Source: UBA10427 sp003500135 (GTDB lineage: Bacteria > Bacteroidota > Bacteroidia > Cytophagales > Cyclobacteriaceae). From it: a DNA stretch of 19,827 bases. Both the position numbers and the translations under genes were made by a program. Positions 1 to 8,114 of this stretch are shown here, one piece after another. Below the pieces are notes generated by a model. It ran no database searches. It saw nothing but the letters and a program-made list of their open reading frames with translations, and was not told where the DNA came from. The stretch lies in contig CAWZYQ010000064.1 in assembly GCA_963966275.1 (NCBI GenBank), positions 1-19,827 of the forward strand, in the 5' to 3' direction. The stretch's first letter is position 1. Each line of letters begins with the position of its first letter.

Positions 1-197
1 TGAAACGAAAATTAGAGGTAATATGTGCTTAATTTTAAGCGATAATTATGTTTCTTTTTCGGCCAAAACCTTACATCCTTATTACATAAAGCCAAACATA
101 TGTCATAAAAAAAATTGAATCTATTAATATAATTTTGCGTTCACAATAATAAACATCAAAACGCGGAATAATATACGGGCTCAAAAATAGAAAAGGC

Positions 198-563
198 ATG
201 AAACCGTTAGCATATTTTTTAATCTCGCTTTTTGCGCTCACTTTATGCCATCATACTTATGCGGATGATAAGGGATATTTTCTACAATTGGATAATAACG
301 TAGAAAACCTGAGTGCGGAGGAGGAACTGTTAATAGACACAGATTTATACAAGGAATGGGTCAGTGAAGCCCAAGACCGGAATGAAGAAAAGCAATTGAT
401 CATTCTGAACGCAGAAGGTAAAATAATCAGACAAATACAGGGAGAAAATATTGAAGCAATGAAAGATGACGAAATGATTCGGTCATTTCTCATTCAAAGC
501 GATTTTTTAGTGAAGATTTCCTCTTCATATTATTTTAGGTTAAGGTTAGATAGATTAAGGTAG
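198..563 (+). CDS. Small exported protein of unknown function
   Basis: This 121-residue protein starts with a typical signal peptide: Lys at position 2, a hydrophobic core at about residues 4-17, and a likely cleavage site after an Ala near residue 22. The mature part is about 99 residues, acidic and hydrophilic, with no further membrane segment, so it is probably periplasmic or secreted. I do not recognise the family. The middle part (roughly residues 62-80) reads like a strand-turn-strand segment followed by a helix. The gene has no operon partner: 197 bases upstream show no other gene, and a hairpin with a run of T follows about 50 bases after the stop. That supports a single-gene transcript. 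No clear Shine-Dalgarno sequence precedes the ATG, though AAAAGG lies close upstream. The gene is probably real because of the signal peptide and the terminator placement. Confidence 0.7.
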   Translation: MKPLAYFLISLFALTLCHHTYADDKGYFLQLDNNVENLSAEEELLIDTDLYKEWVSEAQDRNEEKQLIILNAEGKIIRQIQGENIEAMKDDEMIRSFLIQSDFLVKISSSYYFRLRLDRLR

Positions 564-610
564 AAACGACTTTCAGCGAAGTTGATCAGAAAGTTGCTGA
601 AAGAAATTTC

Positions 611-637
611 GGGCGCCCAAAAGGGGCGCTTTTTTTT
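611..637 (+). terminator. Intrinsic terminator after the small exported protein
   Basis: GCGCCC (613-618) pairs perfectly with GGGCGC (624-629) around a five-base loop, followed by eight T (630-637). It ends the transcript of the gene at 198-563 and isolates it from the nuclease gene that starts at 686. Confidence 0.85.
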
Positions 638-685
638 GCTCTTATCAGCATGAAAAGCTATAAATATTAGTAAATTGCTAATTCT

Positions 686-2053
686 ATGCCATATGCTATC
701 GTAGATATTGAAACAACCGGTGGATTTGCCAACAAAAACCGGATCATTGAAGTTGCGATCGTCATATTTGACGGCAAAGAGGTCATTGAACAATACGAAA
801 CCTTAATCAATCCGCAGTATGCAATTCCAGCATTTATATCTGGCCTTACAGGAATCACCGACGAAATGGTGGCAGGCGCTCCTGCTTTTGAAGATGTAGC
901 CGATGATATAGGGAAGTTACTGGAGGATAAAATTTTTGTGGCCCACAACGTAAATTTTGACCACGGATTCTTAAAAAATGAATTCAACCGGATAGGAAAA
1001 GGATTTGTAGTCAAAAAGCTTTGTACGGTTCGCCTAACCCGCAAAGTTTTTCCGGGATTAAAAAGCTACAGCCTGGGCAGTTTATGTGAAAACTTTGACA
1101 TTCCCAACCGGGCACGACACCGGGCCATGGGCGATGCAATGGCTACAACAAGATTGCTTAAAAAGGTAGTCGAAAATGACTTGAATAATGAAATAGGTAA
1201 AGCGCTAAAACGGAATTCAAGAGAAGCCAAATTACCTCCTTTGTTAGATAGAGGGGTATACTTAAAATTGCCTCAAAAGCCAGGAGTATATTATTTCCTT
1301 GATGAAAGGGGAAAGGTACTCTATGTTGGAAAGGCTAAAAATATTCGCAAGCGAATCGACGGTCACTTGGCCGCTGACAGCAGTCTGAGAAAGAGTAATA
1401 TGCTATCAAAAGTGGCCAATATCTCTTATGAGCTTTGTGGAAATGAGCTCATCGCTCTTCTTCATGAGTCATATGCCATTAAAAAGCACTGGCCGGAATA
1501 CAACAGGGCTCAAAAATACAGTTCATTTACATACGGCTTGTATCTTTATGAAGATCATAATGGATATAAAAGGTTGAGCATTGGCCGCAAAATGAAAAAT
1601 CTGGAAATGGTGCACATGGTTAGGTCACAAAATGAGGGAAGACAAGTTCTGATCGATTTGTATCAGCAATTTGATTTGTGTCCTAAATTGATAGGTCTGC
1701 AAAAAACCAGTCATGCTTGTTTTAATCATCAGGTTGGTCAATGCGATGGCGCCTGCGTGGGCAAAATAAAGCCGGAAGAATATAATAGAAGGTTGGAAAA
1801 GGCGCTGGAGGGCCTCACGGAATTTGCCAATTCTTTTGTATTGTATGGCAGAGGAAGATATGAAGGAGAAAGAGGTTTTGTACTGGTGGAAAGAGGCACT
1901 TTTCAGGGATATGGTTTTGTTGATAACGATCAGCAAATCATTTCATCGGAAGAGTGGCATCATTACATGCAACCAGCGCAAGATAATAAGGAAGTACATG
2001 CAATAATTTATCGCTACCTGGGCCACCCTGAATATCAATGCATCAACTTATAA
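686..2053 (+). CDS. DnaQ-like 3'-5' exonuclease fused to UvrC-like GIY-YIG endonuclease
   Basis: This 455-residue cytoplasmic protein joins two nuclease modules. Residues 1-165 are a DEDDh exonuclease like the DNA polymerase III epsilon subunit: Exo I with D7 and E9 (VDIETTGG), Exo II with D92 (HNVNFD), and Exo III with H145 and D150 (HRAMGD). Residues 195-275 are a GIY-YIG domain like the N-terminus of UvrC or Cho: GVY at 200-202, YVG at 213-215, basic residues at 221-223, and a Glu in an HES context. A cysteine-containing segment around residues 345-360 (CFNHQVGQCDGAC) resembles the region after the nuclease domain in UvrC. The UvrC C-terminal RNase H-like and helix-hairpin-helix domains are absent. 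The architecture is known in Bacteroidota and Actinobacteria, and a role in nucleotide excision repair or lesion processing is inferred. Its last 11 bases overlap the convergent PHP gene. The start is the first ATG before the Exo I motif. Confidence 0.93.
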   Translation: MPYAIVDIETTGGFANKNRIIEVAIVIFDGKEVIEQYETLINPQYAIPAFISGLTGITDEMVAGAPAFEDVADDIGKLLEDKIFVAHNVNFDHGFLKNEFNRIGKGFVVKKLCTVRLTRKVFPGLKSYSLGSLCENFDIPNRARHRAMGDAMATTRLLKKVVENDLNNEIGKALKRNSREAKLPPLLDRGVYLKLPQKPGVYYFLDERGKVLYVGKAKNIRKRIDGHLAADSSLRKSNMLSKVANISYELCGNELIALLHESYAIKKHWPEYNRAQKYSSFTYGLYLYEDHNGYKRLSIGRKMKNLEMVHMVRSQNEGRQVLIDLYQQFDLCPKLIGLQKTSHACFNHQVGQCDGACVGKIKPEEYNRRLEKALEGLTEFANSFVLYGRGRYEGERGFVLVERGTFQGYGFVDNDQQIISSEEWHHYMQPAQDNKEVHAIIYRYLGHPEYQCINL

Positions 2054-2909
2054 TAACGCCTTGATTATCAAAAGGTAAAGATTGCCATTTGTCTTTTAAC
2101 AAAACCTGAATTGTGTGATAACCGGCTTCTTTAAGAAGTGAAGCAGCATATTCAAACGCCAGGGTAATTTCATCTGGTGTATGGGCATCGGAATTGATAC
2201 ATACGGGTATATCCATTTCATATGCCCTGGATATGACCCAGGGAGATGGATAGGGGGTATCAGAATATTTTTTGTATAAACCTCTCGTATTTACTTCCAT
2301 TATCCCACCGGTGACCGCCAGGGTTTTTAGCGTTTCTTCCACTTCATTCCGGTACCAACGTTCGTTTTCAGAAAAAAATGGTTTCTTCCTGTTATGCATT
2401 TTGATCTTGTCAATATGGCCAATGATATCAGGTCTGGTATCGCGAATCATTTGACGCGTTAAATTGAAATATTTCTGTACTACCTTTTTAATATCATTTT
2501 GATGGATTTCTGCCAAGCCCCTCTCAAATAGTGCAGTACTTCCATCTATTTCCCAGGGCTTGCCATCCTCAAAAGCTTCGACAAAATGAATGGATCCAAT
2601 GGTATAATCCAATTTCAATTCAGTAATAAATAGGTCGGAAGGGCTAACAATATCCGGGATAAAGTCAATTTCAAGACTGGTATAAATTTCAATCTGTTCG
2701 TGATATTTATTTTTAGCAGACCTGATCTCTTCAAAATAGCCAGGGATGTCTTTTTTTGCCATACTCCAGCCGTTTTCAAAATCGACAGGGCAATGACTTG
2801 ACATTCCAAGCGCTATCAGGTTTTTTTCAATCGCACTTATTACGTGATCTTCCACAGAAAACTTACCGTCGCAGTAATGGCAATGATTATGATAATTGGT
2901 CCAGGCCAT
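2043..2909 (-). CDS. PHP-domain histidinol-phosphatase family protein (HisJ/HisK type)
   Basis: This 288-residue protein belongs to the polymerase and histidinol phosphatase (PHP) metal-dependent phosphoesterase superfamily. The metal ligands are all visible in order: H7 and H9 (YHNHCH), D14, H39 (SSHCP), E80 (SLEIDF), H108 (GSIHF), H165 (IGHID), and D241 with H243 (NSDAHTP). Length and motif order fit the HisJ-family histidinol-phosphatase, which hydrolyses L-histidinol phosphate in histidine synthesis. No other his gene is in the window, so the true substrate could be another phosphate ester and the specific reaction is uncertain. The gene converges on and overlaps the upstream exonuclease/GIY-YIG gene by 11 bases. 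It shares a 147-base divergent promoter region with the phosphoesterase at 3057. It starts with MAWTNYHNH, placing the first metal motif right at the N-terminus as usual for the family. Confidence 0.88.
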   Translation of the reverse strand: MAWTNYHNHCHYCDGKFSVEDHVISAIEKNLIALGMSSHCPVDFENGWSMAKKDIPGYFEEIRSAKNKYHEQIEIYTSLEIDFIPDIVSPSDLFITELKLDYTIGSIHFVEAFEDGKPWEIDGSTALFERGLAEIHQNDIKKVVQKYFNLTRQMIRDTRPDIIGHIDKIKMHNRKKPFFSENERWYRNEVEETLKTLAVTGGIMEVNTRGLYKKYSDTPYPSPWVISRAYEMDIPVCINSDAHTPDEITLAFEYAASLLKEAGYHTIQVLLKDKWQSLPFDNQGVIIS

Positions 2910-2971
2910 GATTATTTTTTTCGAAATAGTTAAAAAAACCTAAATTGAACAAAGTAACGGGCCCAATTATG

Positions 2972-3040
2972 TATGCATCACAATTTTTTAACAATAGCTT
3001 AATAGGCCGCTCAAAATGTATTTATTTAAAATGATGCATA
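2972..3040. promoter_or_regulatory. 9-bp inverted repeat in the divergent promoter region
   Basis: TATGCATCA at 2972-2980 and its exact reverse complement TGATGCATA at 3032-3040 flank 51 bases in the 147-base region between the PHP gene (minus) and the phosphoesterase gene (plus). The half-site centres are 60 bases apart. This could be a paired operator bound by a looping regulator or a chance match. The half-site overlaps in sequence with the short palindrome near 16421-16434. Confidence 0.25.
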
Positions 3041-3056
3041 TTTCGCGCGTTCAGTT

Positions 3057-4121
3057 ATGAAGATCAAGCAGGTATATAAGCAACTCGACGTACTTTTTGA
3101 GGAGGCGGAACGCGTAAAATTTGAAAAAAATTCAAAATTCGTGGTTTTCAGTGACCTGCACATGGGAGATGGGTCTTCAAAAGACGATTTTCGAAGCAAT
3201 GCCACGCTTTTCGAAAATGTGCTTCAAAAGTATTATTTACCCAATGATTTTGGCCTTATTTTAAACGGGGATGTCGAGGAGCTTCAGCGCTTTCCACTGA
3301 AGAAAATTATGAGCAAATGGTCTTATGTATTCGATATTTTCAAAAAATTTCAGGCCAATGGAGGAATTTGGAAGTTGTTGGGCAATCATGATTTGACCCT
3401 GGTTACTGAAGATCAAAACACCTACCCTATGGCTTACAATGAGGCTTTGGTATTGGAACATCCCTCGGGAGAAATATTTTTGTTCCACGGGCACCAGGCT
3501 TCAACTACATATCAAAAGCACAATAAACTTGTTGGCTATACGCTGAAATATTTGGCTAATCCATTGCGTATCACCAACTATTCCGTAGCGCACGACAGTC
3601 GTAAACAGTATGCAATTGAGAAAAAGGTGTACCATCATGCTTCATTTCGAAAACATATGGCCATAATCGGTCATACACACCGGCCACTTTTTGAATCGCT
3701 GTCGAAACCCGAGAGGTTGAAATACCAAATTGAGCGGTTGTGTCGCGATTTTGCACGAGAAGAAAAGGAAGATGTCAAAAAATCGATCAAAAAGCTTATC
3801 AAATCCAAAAAGAAAGAGCTTAAGAAAATTTTTAAAAAGAACCCTAATGCCCTTAATGCCACGCAATTGTACAATTCGATTTTCCATATCCCCTGCCTTT
3901 TCAATTCCGGTTGTACTATTGGAAAACGCGGCATCACCTGCCTTGAAATAGATCATGAAAAAATCTCACTGATCCATTGGTTCGACAAGAACGTAAGCGA
4001 TAAATACCTGAAAAGAAAAGGATATGAACCAGAACTGATCGATGATGGACATATTTTTAGAATGCCGATCAATGAAGAGTTTCTGGATTATATTTTCACC
4101 AGGATCAGGCTTTTATCATGA
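3057..4121 (+). CDS. Calcineurin-like metallophosphoesterase
   Basis: This 354-residue protein shows the complete motif series of calcineurin-like dimetal phosphoesterases: D33 and H35 (FSDLHMGDG), D72 (LNGDVEE), N110 and H111 (LLGNHD), H144 (FHGHQ), and H206 with H208 (IGHTHRP). No signal peptide or membrane span is seen, so it is probably cytoplasmic. An unusual feature is a Lys/Glu-rich segment at about residues 225-262, likely a long charged helix, inserted between the GHTH motif and the last strands of the fold (ACLFNSGC-like segment near 285-295). LpxH enzymes are shorter and lack this insert, so a lipid A role is not supported. The substrate is unknown. The gene is divergent from the PHP phosphatase and convergent with the small membrane protein gene at 4137, with only 15 bases between stops. 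No Shine-Dalgarno sequence is evident. Confidence 0.88.
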   Translation: MKIKQVYKQLDVLFEEAERVKFEKNSKFVVFSDLHMGDGSSKDDFRSNATLFENVLQKYYLPNDFGLILNGDVEELQRFPLKKIMSKWSYVFDIFKKFQANGGIWKLLGNHDLTLVTEDQNTYPMAYNEALVLEHPSGEIFLFHGHQASTTYQKHNKLVGYTLKYLANPLRITNYSVAHDSRKQYAIEKKVYHHASFRKHMAIIGHTHRPLFESLSKPERLKYQIERLCRDFAREEKEDVKKSIKKLIKSKKKELKKIFKKNPNALNATQLYNSIFHIPCLFNSGCTIGKRGITCLEIDHEKISLIHWFDKNVSDKYLKRKGYEPELIDDGHIFRMPINEEFLDYIFTRIRLLS

Positions 4122-4136
4122 TTGTTTTGTTCCGGG

Positions 4137-4538
4137 TCAATAAAAATGACGAGTCAGGGCCTTTTGATTATCCCGCCGCCGGTAACTTTCCAGTCCCGAA
4201 GCCCCGCGAAGGAATTTGAAACTGTCTACTAGCAAGAGTGTGCCTGTAAGACCGATGGCGCCACCGGTATAAAGCAGCGCTTCACCGGCATCGGCATTGT
4301 CGCCACCAAGCATTAAACCGCCGGCTATGGTAACCGTATAGCCAAGCGCTGCCAGCCCGACCCCTAATTTAAAACGCTGGCGGGTTTTGTCAAGATTGTG
4401 CTGGATATCGTCAACATCCTGGCGAAGTTTGAGGATTTCTGCTTTGAATTCTTCCTCAGTTCCAGGAAGCTTTCGTTCCTGTGCCAAAATAGTAAAGGAC
4501 AAAATAGACAGTAAAAAGAATGTAAGGATAGTTTTCAT
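4137..4538 (-). CDS. Small exported or membrane protein with coiled coil, unknown function
   Basis: This 133-residue protein begins with a signal peptide (residues 1-19, cleavage probably after the Ala before QERK). A charged, coiled-coil-like stretch follows at about residues 28-56. Two hydrophobic, glycine-rich segments at about 58-78 and 86-104 could be membrane helices. The tail is basic and rich in Arg. I do not recognise a named family. It starts only 10 bases after the stop of the LytTR regulator on the same strand, so it is probably the third gene of the kinase-regulator operon. It may be an accessory or a target of that system, which is inference from position alone. Its glycine-rich pair of hydrophobic segments resembles small bacterial membrane proteins in general but gives no function. 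Confidence 0.75.
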   Translation of the reverse strand: MKTILTFFLLSILSFTILAQERKLPGTEEEFKAEILKLRQDVDDIQHNLDKTRQRFKLGVGLAALGYTVTIAGGLMLGGDNADAGEALLYTGGAIGLTGTLLLVDSFKFLRGASGLESYRRRDNQKALTRHFY

Positions 4539-4548
4539 CGGGTATATA

Positions 4549-5313
4549 TTACTGGTTTAACCATCTTTTAAATGCCGATACTTTATCTCTGCTTACAATG
4601 AGTTCAAAAGGGTTTGTTGTATCCAGTGTAAGCTTCAATCTACTGTTAAAATAGGATTTTACATCAACGATAGTATCAATATTAATTATTGCTTTTCGGT
4701 TTATTCTGAAAAAGTAATCAGGGTCGAGCAAATGGCTGTCTAATTCATCTAAAGTATGATCGATGATATATTTCCGGCCAATTTTCCTTGTCACAATATA
4801 CACAATTTTACCATCGGCATAAAAAATACCTGCTTCAGTTGCATTTTTGTATTGAAGATGGTCGCCAAATTTAACCAGAAATCGCTTTTTGTATTGACGA
4901 CTTTGAACAGCAATCAATGACTTGATTGATTCTACATCGATCTGCCCCGTAATTTTCATCGATTGTTTTTTATACTTTTCAATAGCACAACTCAGGTCTT
5001 CAAAAGATATAGGCTTGAGCAAATAATCAACGCTATTGACTTTAAATGCGCGAATGGCAAAGTCATCAAATGCAGTAGTGAAAATTACTGGTAGATCTAT
5101 TCCGGCTTTTTGAAATATTTCGAAGCTGTTACCGTCGGATAACTGAATATCGAAAAAAGCAAGGTCTATTTCCGAATCACCATTGAAGAAATTTACAGTG
5201 TCCTCAATGGAATCGAACGAACCGGCAATTTCTATCTTATCATCATATTGGTCGATCAATTCGGACAATCGCTCACGGGCAAGCGCCTCATCTTCTACAA
5301 TAAGTACTTTCAT
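4549..5313 (-). CDS. LytTR-family response regulator
   Basis: This 254-residue regulator has an N-terminal receiver domain (residues 1-115): acidic pocket E7 and D8, phosphoacceptor D55 (FFDIQLSDG), and conserved K100 followed by Pro (YLLKP). The C-terminal part (about 140-252) is a LytTR DNA-binding domain, with the recognisable segments IIDHTLDEL and FFRINRKAIIN. LytTR regulators bind direct repeats upstream of target promoters. Its start codon lies inside the end of the kinase gene (4-base ATGA overlap), so the two are translationally coupled and form a cognate pair. The length and domain order are typical of Bacteroidota LytT/AlgR-like regulators. Targets cannot be named from this sequence. 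The small membrane protein gene that follows after 10 bases is an obvious candidate for co-regulation. Confidence 0.95.
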   Translation of the reverse strand: MKVLIVEDEALARERLSELIDQYDDKIEIAGSFDSIEDTVNFFNGDSEIDLAFFDIQLSDGNSFEIFQKAGIDLPVIFTTAFDDFAIRAFKVNSVDYLLKPISFEDLSCAIEKYKKQSMKITGQIDVESIKSLIAVQSRQYKKRFLVKFGDHLQYKNATEAGIFYADGKIVYIVTRKIGRKYIIDHTLDELDSHLLDPDYFFRINRKAIINIDTIVDVKSYFNSRLKLTLDTTNPFELIVSRDKVSAFKRWLNQ

Positions 5314-6341
5314 TTGTCTGCAAGTTGGATAAGTGGTATGTGGACTGAGAAGGTATGTGCGTTTTTATGTACTTCTACCTTTTCATTGGTCATAAACTCA
5401 TATCTGAGCGATATGTTTTTTAATCCAACTGAAGTGGAGGGTTCTTTTAGTTCTTTCTCTTGTAAATTATTTATTACTTCCAGCCTCATATTGTGTCCTT
5501 TGATCTCAATAGACAAGGGCCTTCTTTGACTTACAATATTGTGCTTTATTGCATTTTCAATTAATAACTGTAGGGTGGCAGGCGGTATATAATATTGATA
5601 ATAAGATTTTGGGATGTTGATTTTCACCTTCAGATTTTCTTCGAAGCGAATCTTAATTAAAAACAAATAAGCATGAATAAAATTCATTTCTTCTTCTAAT
5701 AATACAAGCCTCTTATCCTGATGGAAAAGCAGGTATCTGTATGCCTTGGATAATTGCTCAATAAATTTTGATGAGGTATCGGCATCTTTATACACTAAAA
5801 ATGATAGTACATTAAGGCTATTAAATAGGAAATGCGGATTAATTTGGTTTCTCAAAGCTTCAAACCTGGCTTCAAGGGTTTTCTTTTTGAGCTGTTCAGT
5901 TTCCAGCTGCGATTCTTTGTATTTATTGATAAAAAAAGCAATGGCATTAATACTGTTTAAAAACAGGTTGACCCGAAATGTAAAACCTAAGGAAAGCTTA
6001 AAGTTGAAAAACAAGCTTACGTTATCGTCGGGCATCAGCTTAAATATTGTCAGTGCGCTTAGGCCGCTGATCGCAATTACGAAGGGGATACTGAGGAAAA
6101 ACTGAAGCAATAAGGGGTGTATTTTATTCGCTACTCTCCGCTGAAGTTTGGCAACGTTGATCTCCAATAAATGATTCGACTCCCAGATGAGAACGACCAG
6201 GATAAATAAAGTAGAAAAAAGATAATACCACTGAATTGCGTGCCCGAATAGCCTGTAGCCTTCAGTAAACAATATATTGAAAAATGAATAAGCAGATAGG
6301 AGAAGGATGTACAGATACCGGTATTTTACGCTAAAAATCAT
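5310..6341 (-). CDS. LytS-type membrane sensor histidine kinase
   Basis: This 343-residue kinase has about four predicted membrane helices in the first 140 residues (roughly 8-24, 36-53, 77-100 and 118-138), with no extracytoplasmic domain of any size. A short coiled linker (141-160) follows. The His_kinase domain carries phosphoacceptor H170 in the hallmark NPHFLFNSLN context. The ATP-binding domain shows the N box (ENAIKH, N263) and a G box (VGLKNI, about 305-310). This is the short-linker LytS/YehU-like class that partners LytTR regulators, as its neighbour confirms. The signal is unknown and is probably sensed within the membrane. A perfect TAnnTTTG -7 box lies about 30 bases upstream of the start, so the operon probably begins here. 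The start is the first ATG before the first membrane helix. Confidence 0.94.
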   Translation of the reverse strand: MIFSVKYRYLYILLLSAYSFFNILFTEGYRLFGHAIQWYYLFSTLFILVVLIWESNHLLEINVAKLQRRVANKIHPLLLQFFLSIPFVIAISGLSALTIFKLMPDDNVSLFFNFKLSLGFTFRVNLFLNSINAIAFFINKYKESQLETEQLKKKTLEARFEALRNQINPHFLFNSLNVLSFLVYKDADTSSKFIEQLSKAYRYLLFHQDKRLVLLEEEMNFIHAYLFLIKIRFEENLKVKINIPKSYYQYYIPPATLQLLIENAIKHNIVSQRRPLSIEIKGHNMRLEVINNLQEKELKEPSTSVGLKNISLRYEFMTNEKVEVHKNAHTFSVHIPLIQLADK

Positions 6342-6370
6342 GGCTTCTATCCCTTAAATTGAAAAGTATT

Positions 6371-6378
6371 CAAATATA
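6371..6378 (-). promoter_or_regulatory. Candidate Bacteroidota -7 promoter box for the kinase-regulator operon
   Basis: The minus strand reads TATATTTG here, a perfect fit to the TAnnTTTG -7 consensus of Bacteroidota housekeeping promoters. It ends about 30 bases before the kinase ATG. No clear TTG or TTTG -33 element is seen at the expected distance, so the call rests on one box and on its position. Confidence 0.4.
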
Positions 6379-6394
6379 ACAATCTAAATTTTGA

Positions 6395-6418
6395 AAGCCC
6401 CGGTGAAAACCGGGGCTT
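6395..6418 (-). terminator. Hairpin terminator between the fasciclin gene and the kinase operon
   Basis: AAGCCCCGGT (6395-6404) pairs perfectly with ACCGGGGCTT (6409-6418). On the plus strand the loop is GAAA, a GNRA-type tetraloop. It lies about 40 bases after the stop of the fasciclin gene on the minus strand and before the kinase promoter, the right place for a terminator. The following T tract on the minus strand is weak (TCAAAATTT), so efficiency is uncertain. Confidence 0.6.
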
Positions 6419-6458
6419 CCTTACCCAACAAAACAACCTAGCAACCTATTGCCAGTTC

Positions 6459-7865
6459 TTAGTTATTTAAATCCGGTATCAATACTTCGTCAATAATGTG
6501 GATAACTCCGTTTGTACCATTTATGTTTACTTCAATTACTGTAGGTTCTGGGTTTACTGCACCGCCATCCTGATCAGTAAGTGTTACACTGTCGCCAATA
6601 TTTACTGTCACGGTTTCACCGTTCAGCATTGCAGGCATCATGCCGTTGGTAAGATCCGTGCTGTAAACTCTGCCTTGAGTTACGTGGTATTGTAATACCT
6701 CGGTAATTTGAGCGGCAGTTAAATCGTCACCATCTTCGCCATCGATCAAAGAGCTTATGTTGTTAAAGGCATCGTTATTTGGTGCAAAAAGTGTGAAAGT
6801 ACCTTCACCGGTCAGTGCTTCAAGTACTGCCGCCTGGTCAGGACTGGTTAGTACGCTCACCAAAGTAGAAAGATCTTCTCTGTCTTGTGCAATCTCTACA
6901 ATGGTATTGGCAGGAGGAACCAAAGTCCTGTCAATAGCATGGATCACACCATTGCTTTTCTGAATGTCCACCGCGTTAATTTGAGTGTTACCATTGATAA
7001 ACACGTCGTCACCAACAAAGCTCAGGAAGAAATCACCACCCAGTGTAGTTACCGTTCTAGCAGGTAATTGTGTAGAAGGAAATTCGCTATCCACAACATG
7101 ATAGAGCAGAATTGGAGTTAAATCCTCAGAAGTTAATCCTTCCAGGCTGTTAATTCCAGCAGCTTCAAATGCTGCATTGTTCGGAGCGAATACCGTGTAG
7201 CTTTCGTTCGTGTCTAATAATGTGTTTACAAGATCCGCAGTTACAAGTGCTTCAGTAAGGATAGTGTAATCCTTGCTAAACAAAGGAACTTCCACTATCG
7301 TACCCACTGCTGATGCATAAAGGGAAGGCAATAATACGCCGTCAATTACGTGTACAACACCATTAGTAGCTTCAATATCAGCGATCACAACGTTATTTCC
7401 ATCTACTTGTACACCATCATTATCAAGGGATACCATTACTGATTCTCCATTAAGTGTTTCATAAGATGTTGCTTCTAAATCTGTTGAAAGCGCAACAGAA
7501 GGCACAATGTGGTATTCCACAATATCCAACAACACACTTTCAGGAATTTCACTTATACTGGATTTTCCTAGAACAGTTAATACTGTCTCGAAAGCGGCAT
7601 TTGTAGGTGCAAATACAGTCAGATTGGCGTCATCGTTTGAAGCTGCCGCCAAGATATCAGCAAGCTCCGGAAGACTTAAAATCTCTACTAAGGTGGATAA
7701 ATCATCATTACCTATTGCAATTTCTGCGATGCTTTGGCCAGTTTCATTTGTTCCATTGTCATCATCATCGGAGTCATTGTCGCACGAACTAAATAATAGT
7801 GCAAAAGATAAAATAAATGCACTTAAAATTGTTCTAAGTTTGATTAAATTCTTCATTTCTTTCAT
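6459..7865 (-). CDS. Lipoprotein with three fasciclin (FAS1) domains
   Basis: This 468-residue protein begins with a lipoprotein signal peptide ending in LFSSC, with the lipidated cysteine at C28. A very acidic stretch follows (DNDSDDDDN), which fits the lipoprotein export signal that sends Bacteroidota lipoproteins to the cell surface. Three FAS1 domains follow at about residues 45-180, 189-318 and 321-466. Each carries the TVFAPTNAAF-like H1 motif (84-92, 224-232, 358-367), a YH motif, and the closing NGVIHxID motif. FAS1 domains mediate adhesion and matrix or polysaccharide contacts, so a surface adhesin role is likely but inferred. The gene is monocistronic: a hairpin follows, and it diverges from feoAB. 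An alternative start at residue 4 (Met) gives an equally good signal peptide. Domains 1 and 3 are more similar to each other at their starts (DLSTLV) than to domain 2. Confidence 0.93.
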   Translation of the reverse strand: MKEMKNLIKLRTILSAFILSFALLFSSCDNDSDDDDNGTNETGQSIAEIAIGNDDLSTLVEILSLPELADILAAASNDDANLTVFAPTNAAFETVLTVLGKSSISEIPESVLLDIVEYHIVPSVALSTDLEATSYETLNGESVMVSLDNDGVQVDGNNVVIADIEATNGVVHVIDGVLLPSLYASAVGTIVEVPLFSKDYTILTEALVTADLVNTLLDTNESYTVFAPNNAAFEAAGINSLEGLTSEDLTPILLYHVVDSEFPSTQLPARTVTTLGGDFFLSFVGDDVFINGNTQINAVDIQKSNGVIHAIDRTLVPPANTIVEIAQDREDLSTLVSVLTSPDQAAVLEALTGEGTFTLFAPNNDAFNNISSLIDGEDGDDLTAAQITEVLQYHVTQGRVYSTDLTNGMMPAMLNGETVTVNIGDSVTLTDQDGGAVNPEPTVIEVNINGTNGVIHIIDEVLIPDLNN

Positions 7866-7989
7866 AATAATAAAACTTTATTTTCACGTTCGCTTTTCGA
7901 TCTATGAACAATGTAAGAGCTGAATTGGCACAGAGTAAATGAGTAAAACAACAAATTCTGGGAGTGAATGGTCGAAAAAAGGACTTAAG

Positions 7990-8022
7990 TTGTTTAACTT
8001 TTGCATTAATAATGTTAAACAA
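7990..8022. promoter_or_regulatory. Perfect 9-bp inverted repeat upstream of feoAB, candidate operator
   Basis: TTGTTTAAC (7990-7998) and GTTAAACAA (8014-8022) are exact reverse complements separated by 15 bases, with half-site centres 24 bases apart. The arms are AT-rich and no T run follows, so a terminator is unlikely. It sits in the divergent region between the fasciclin gene and feoAB. It does not match the classical Fur box. A dimeric regulator site is a reasonable guess. Confidence 0.35.
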
Positions 8023-8114
8023 ACATACTCGTTTTATATTAACCCTATACCTGGTACCGATAATAATACAAAACTACATTTCCTGCCCATGCCCAATAAA
8101 TTGAGGCCTAACCT

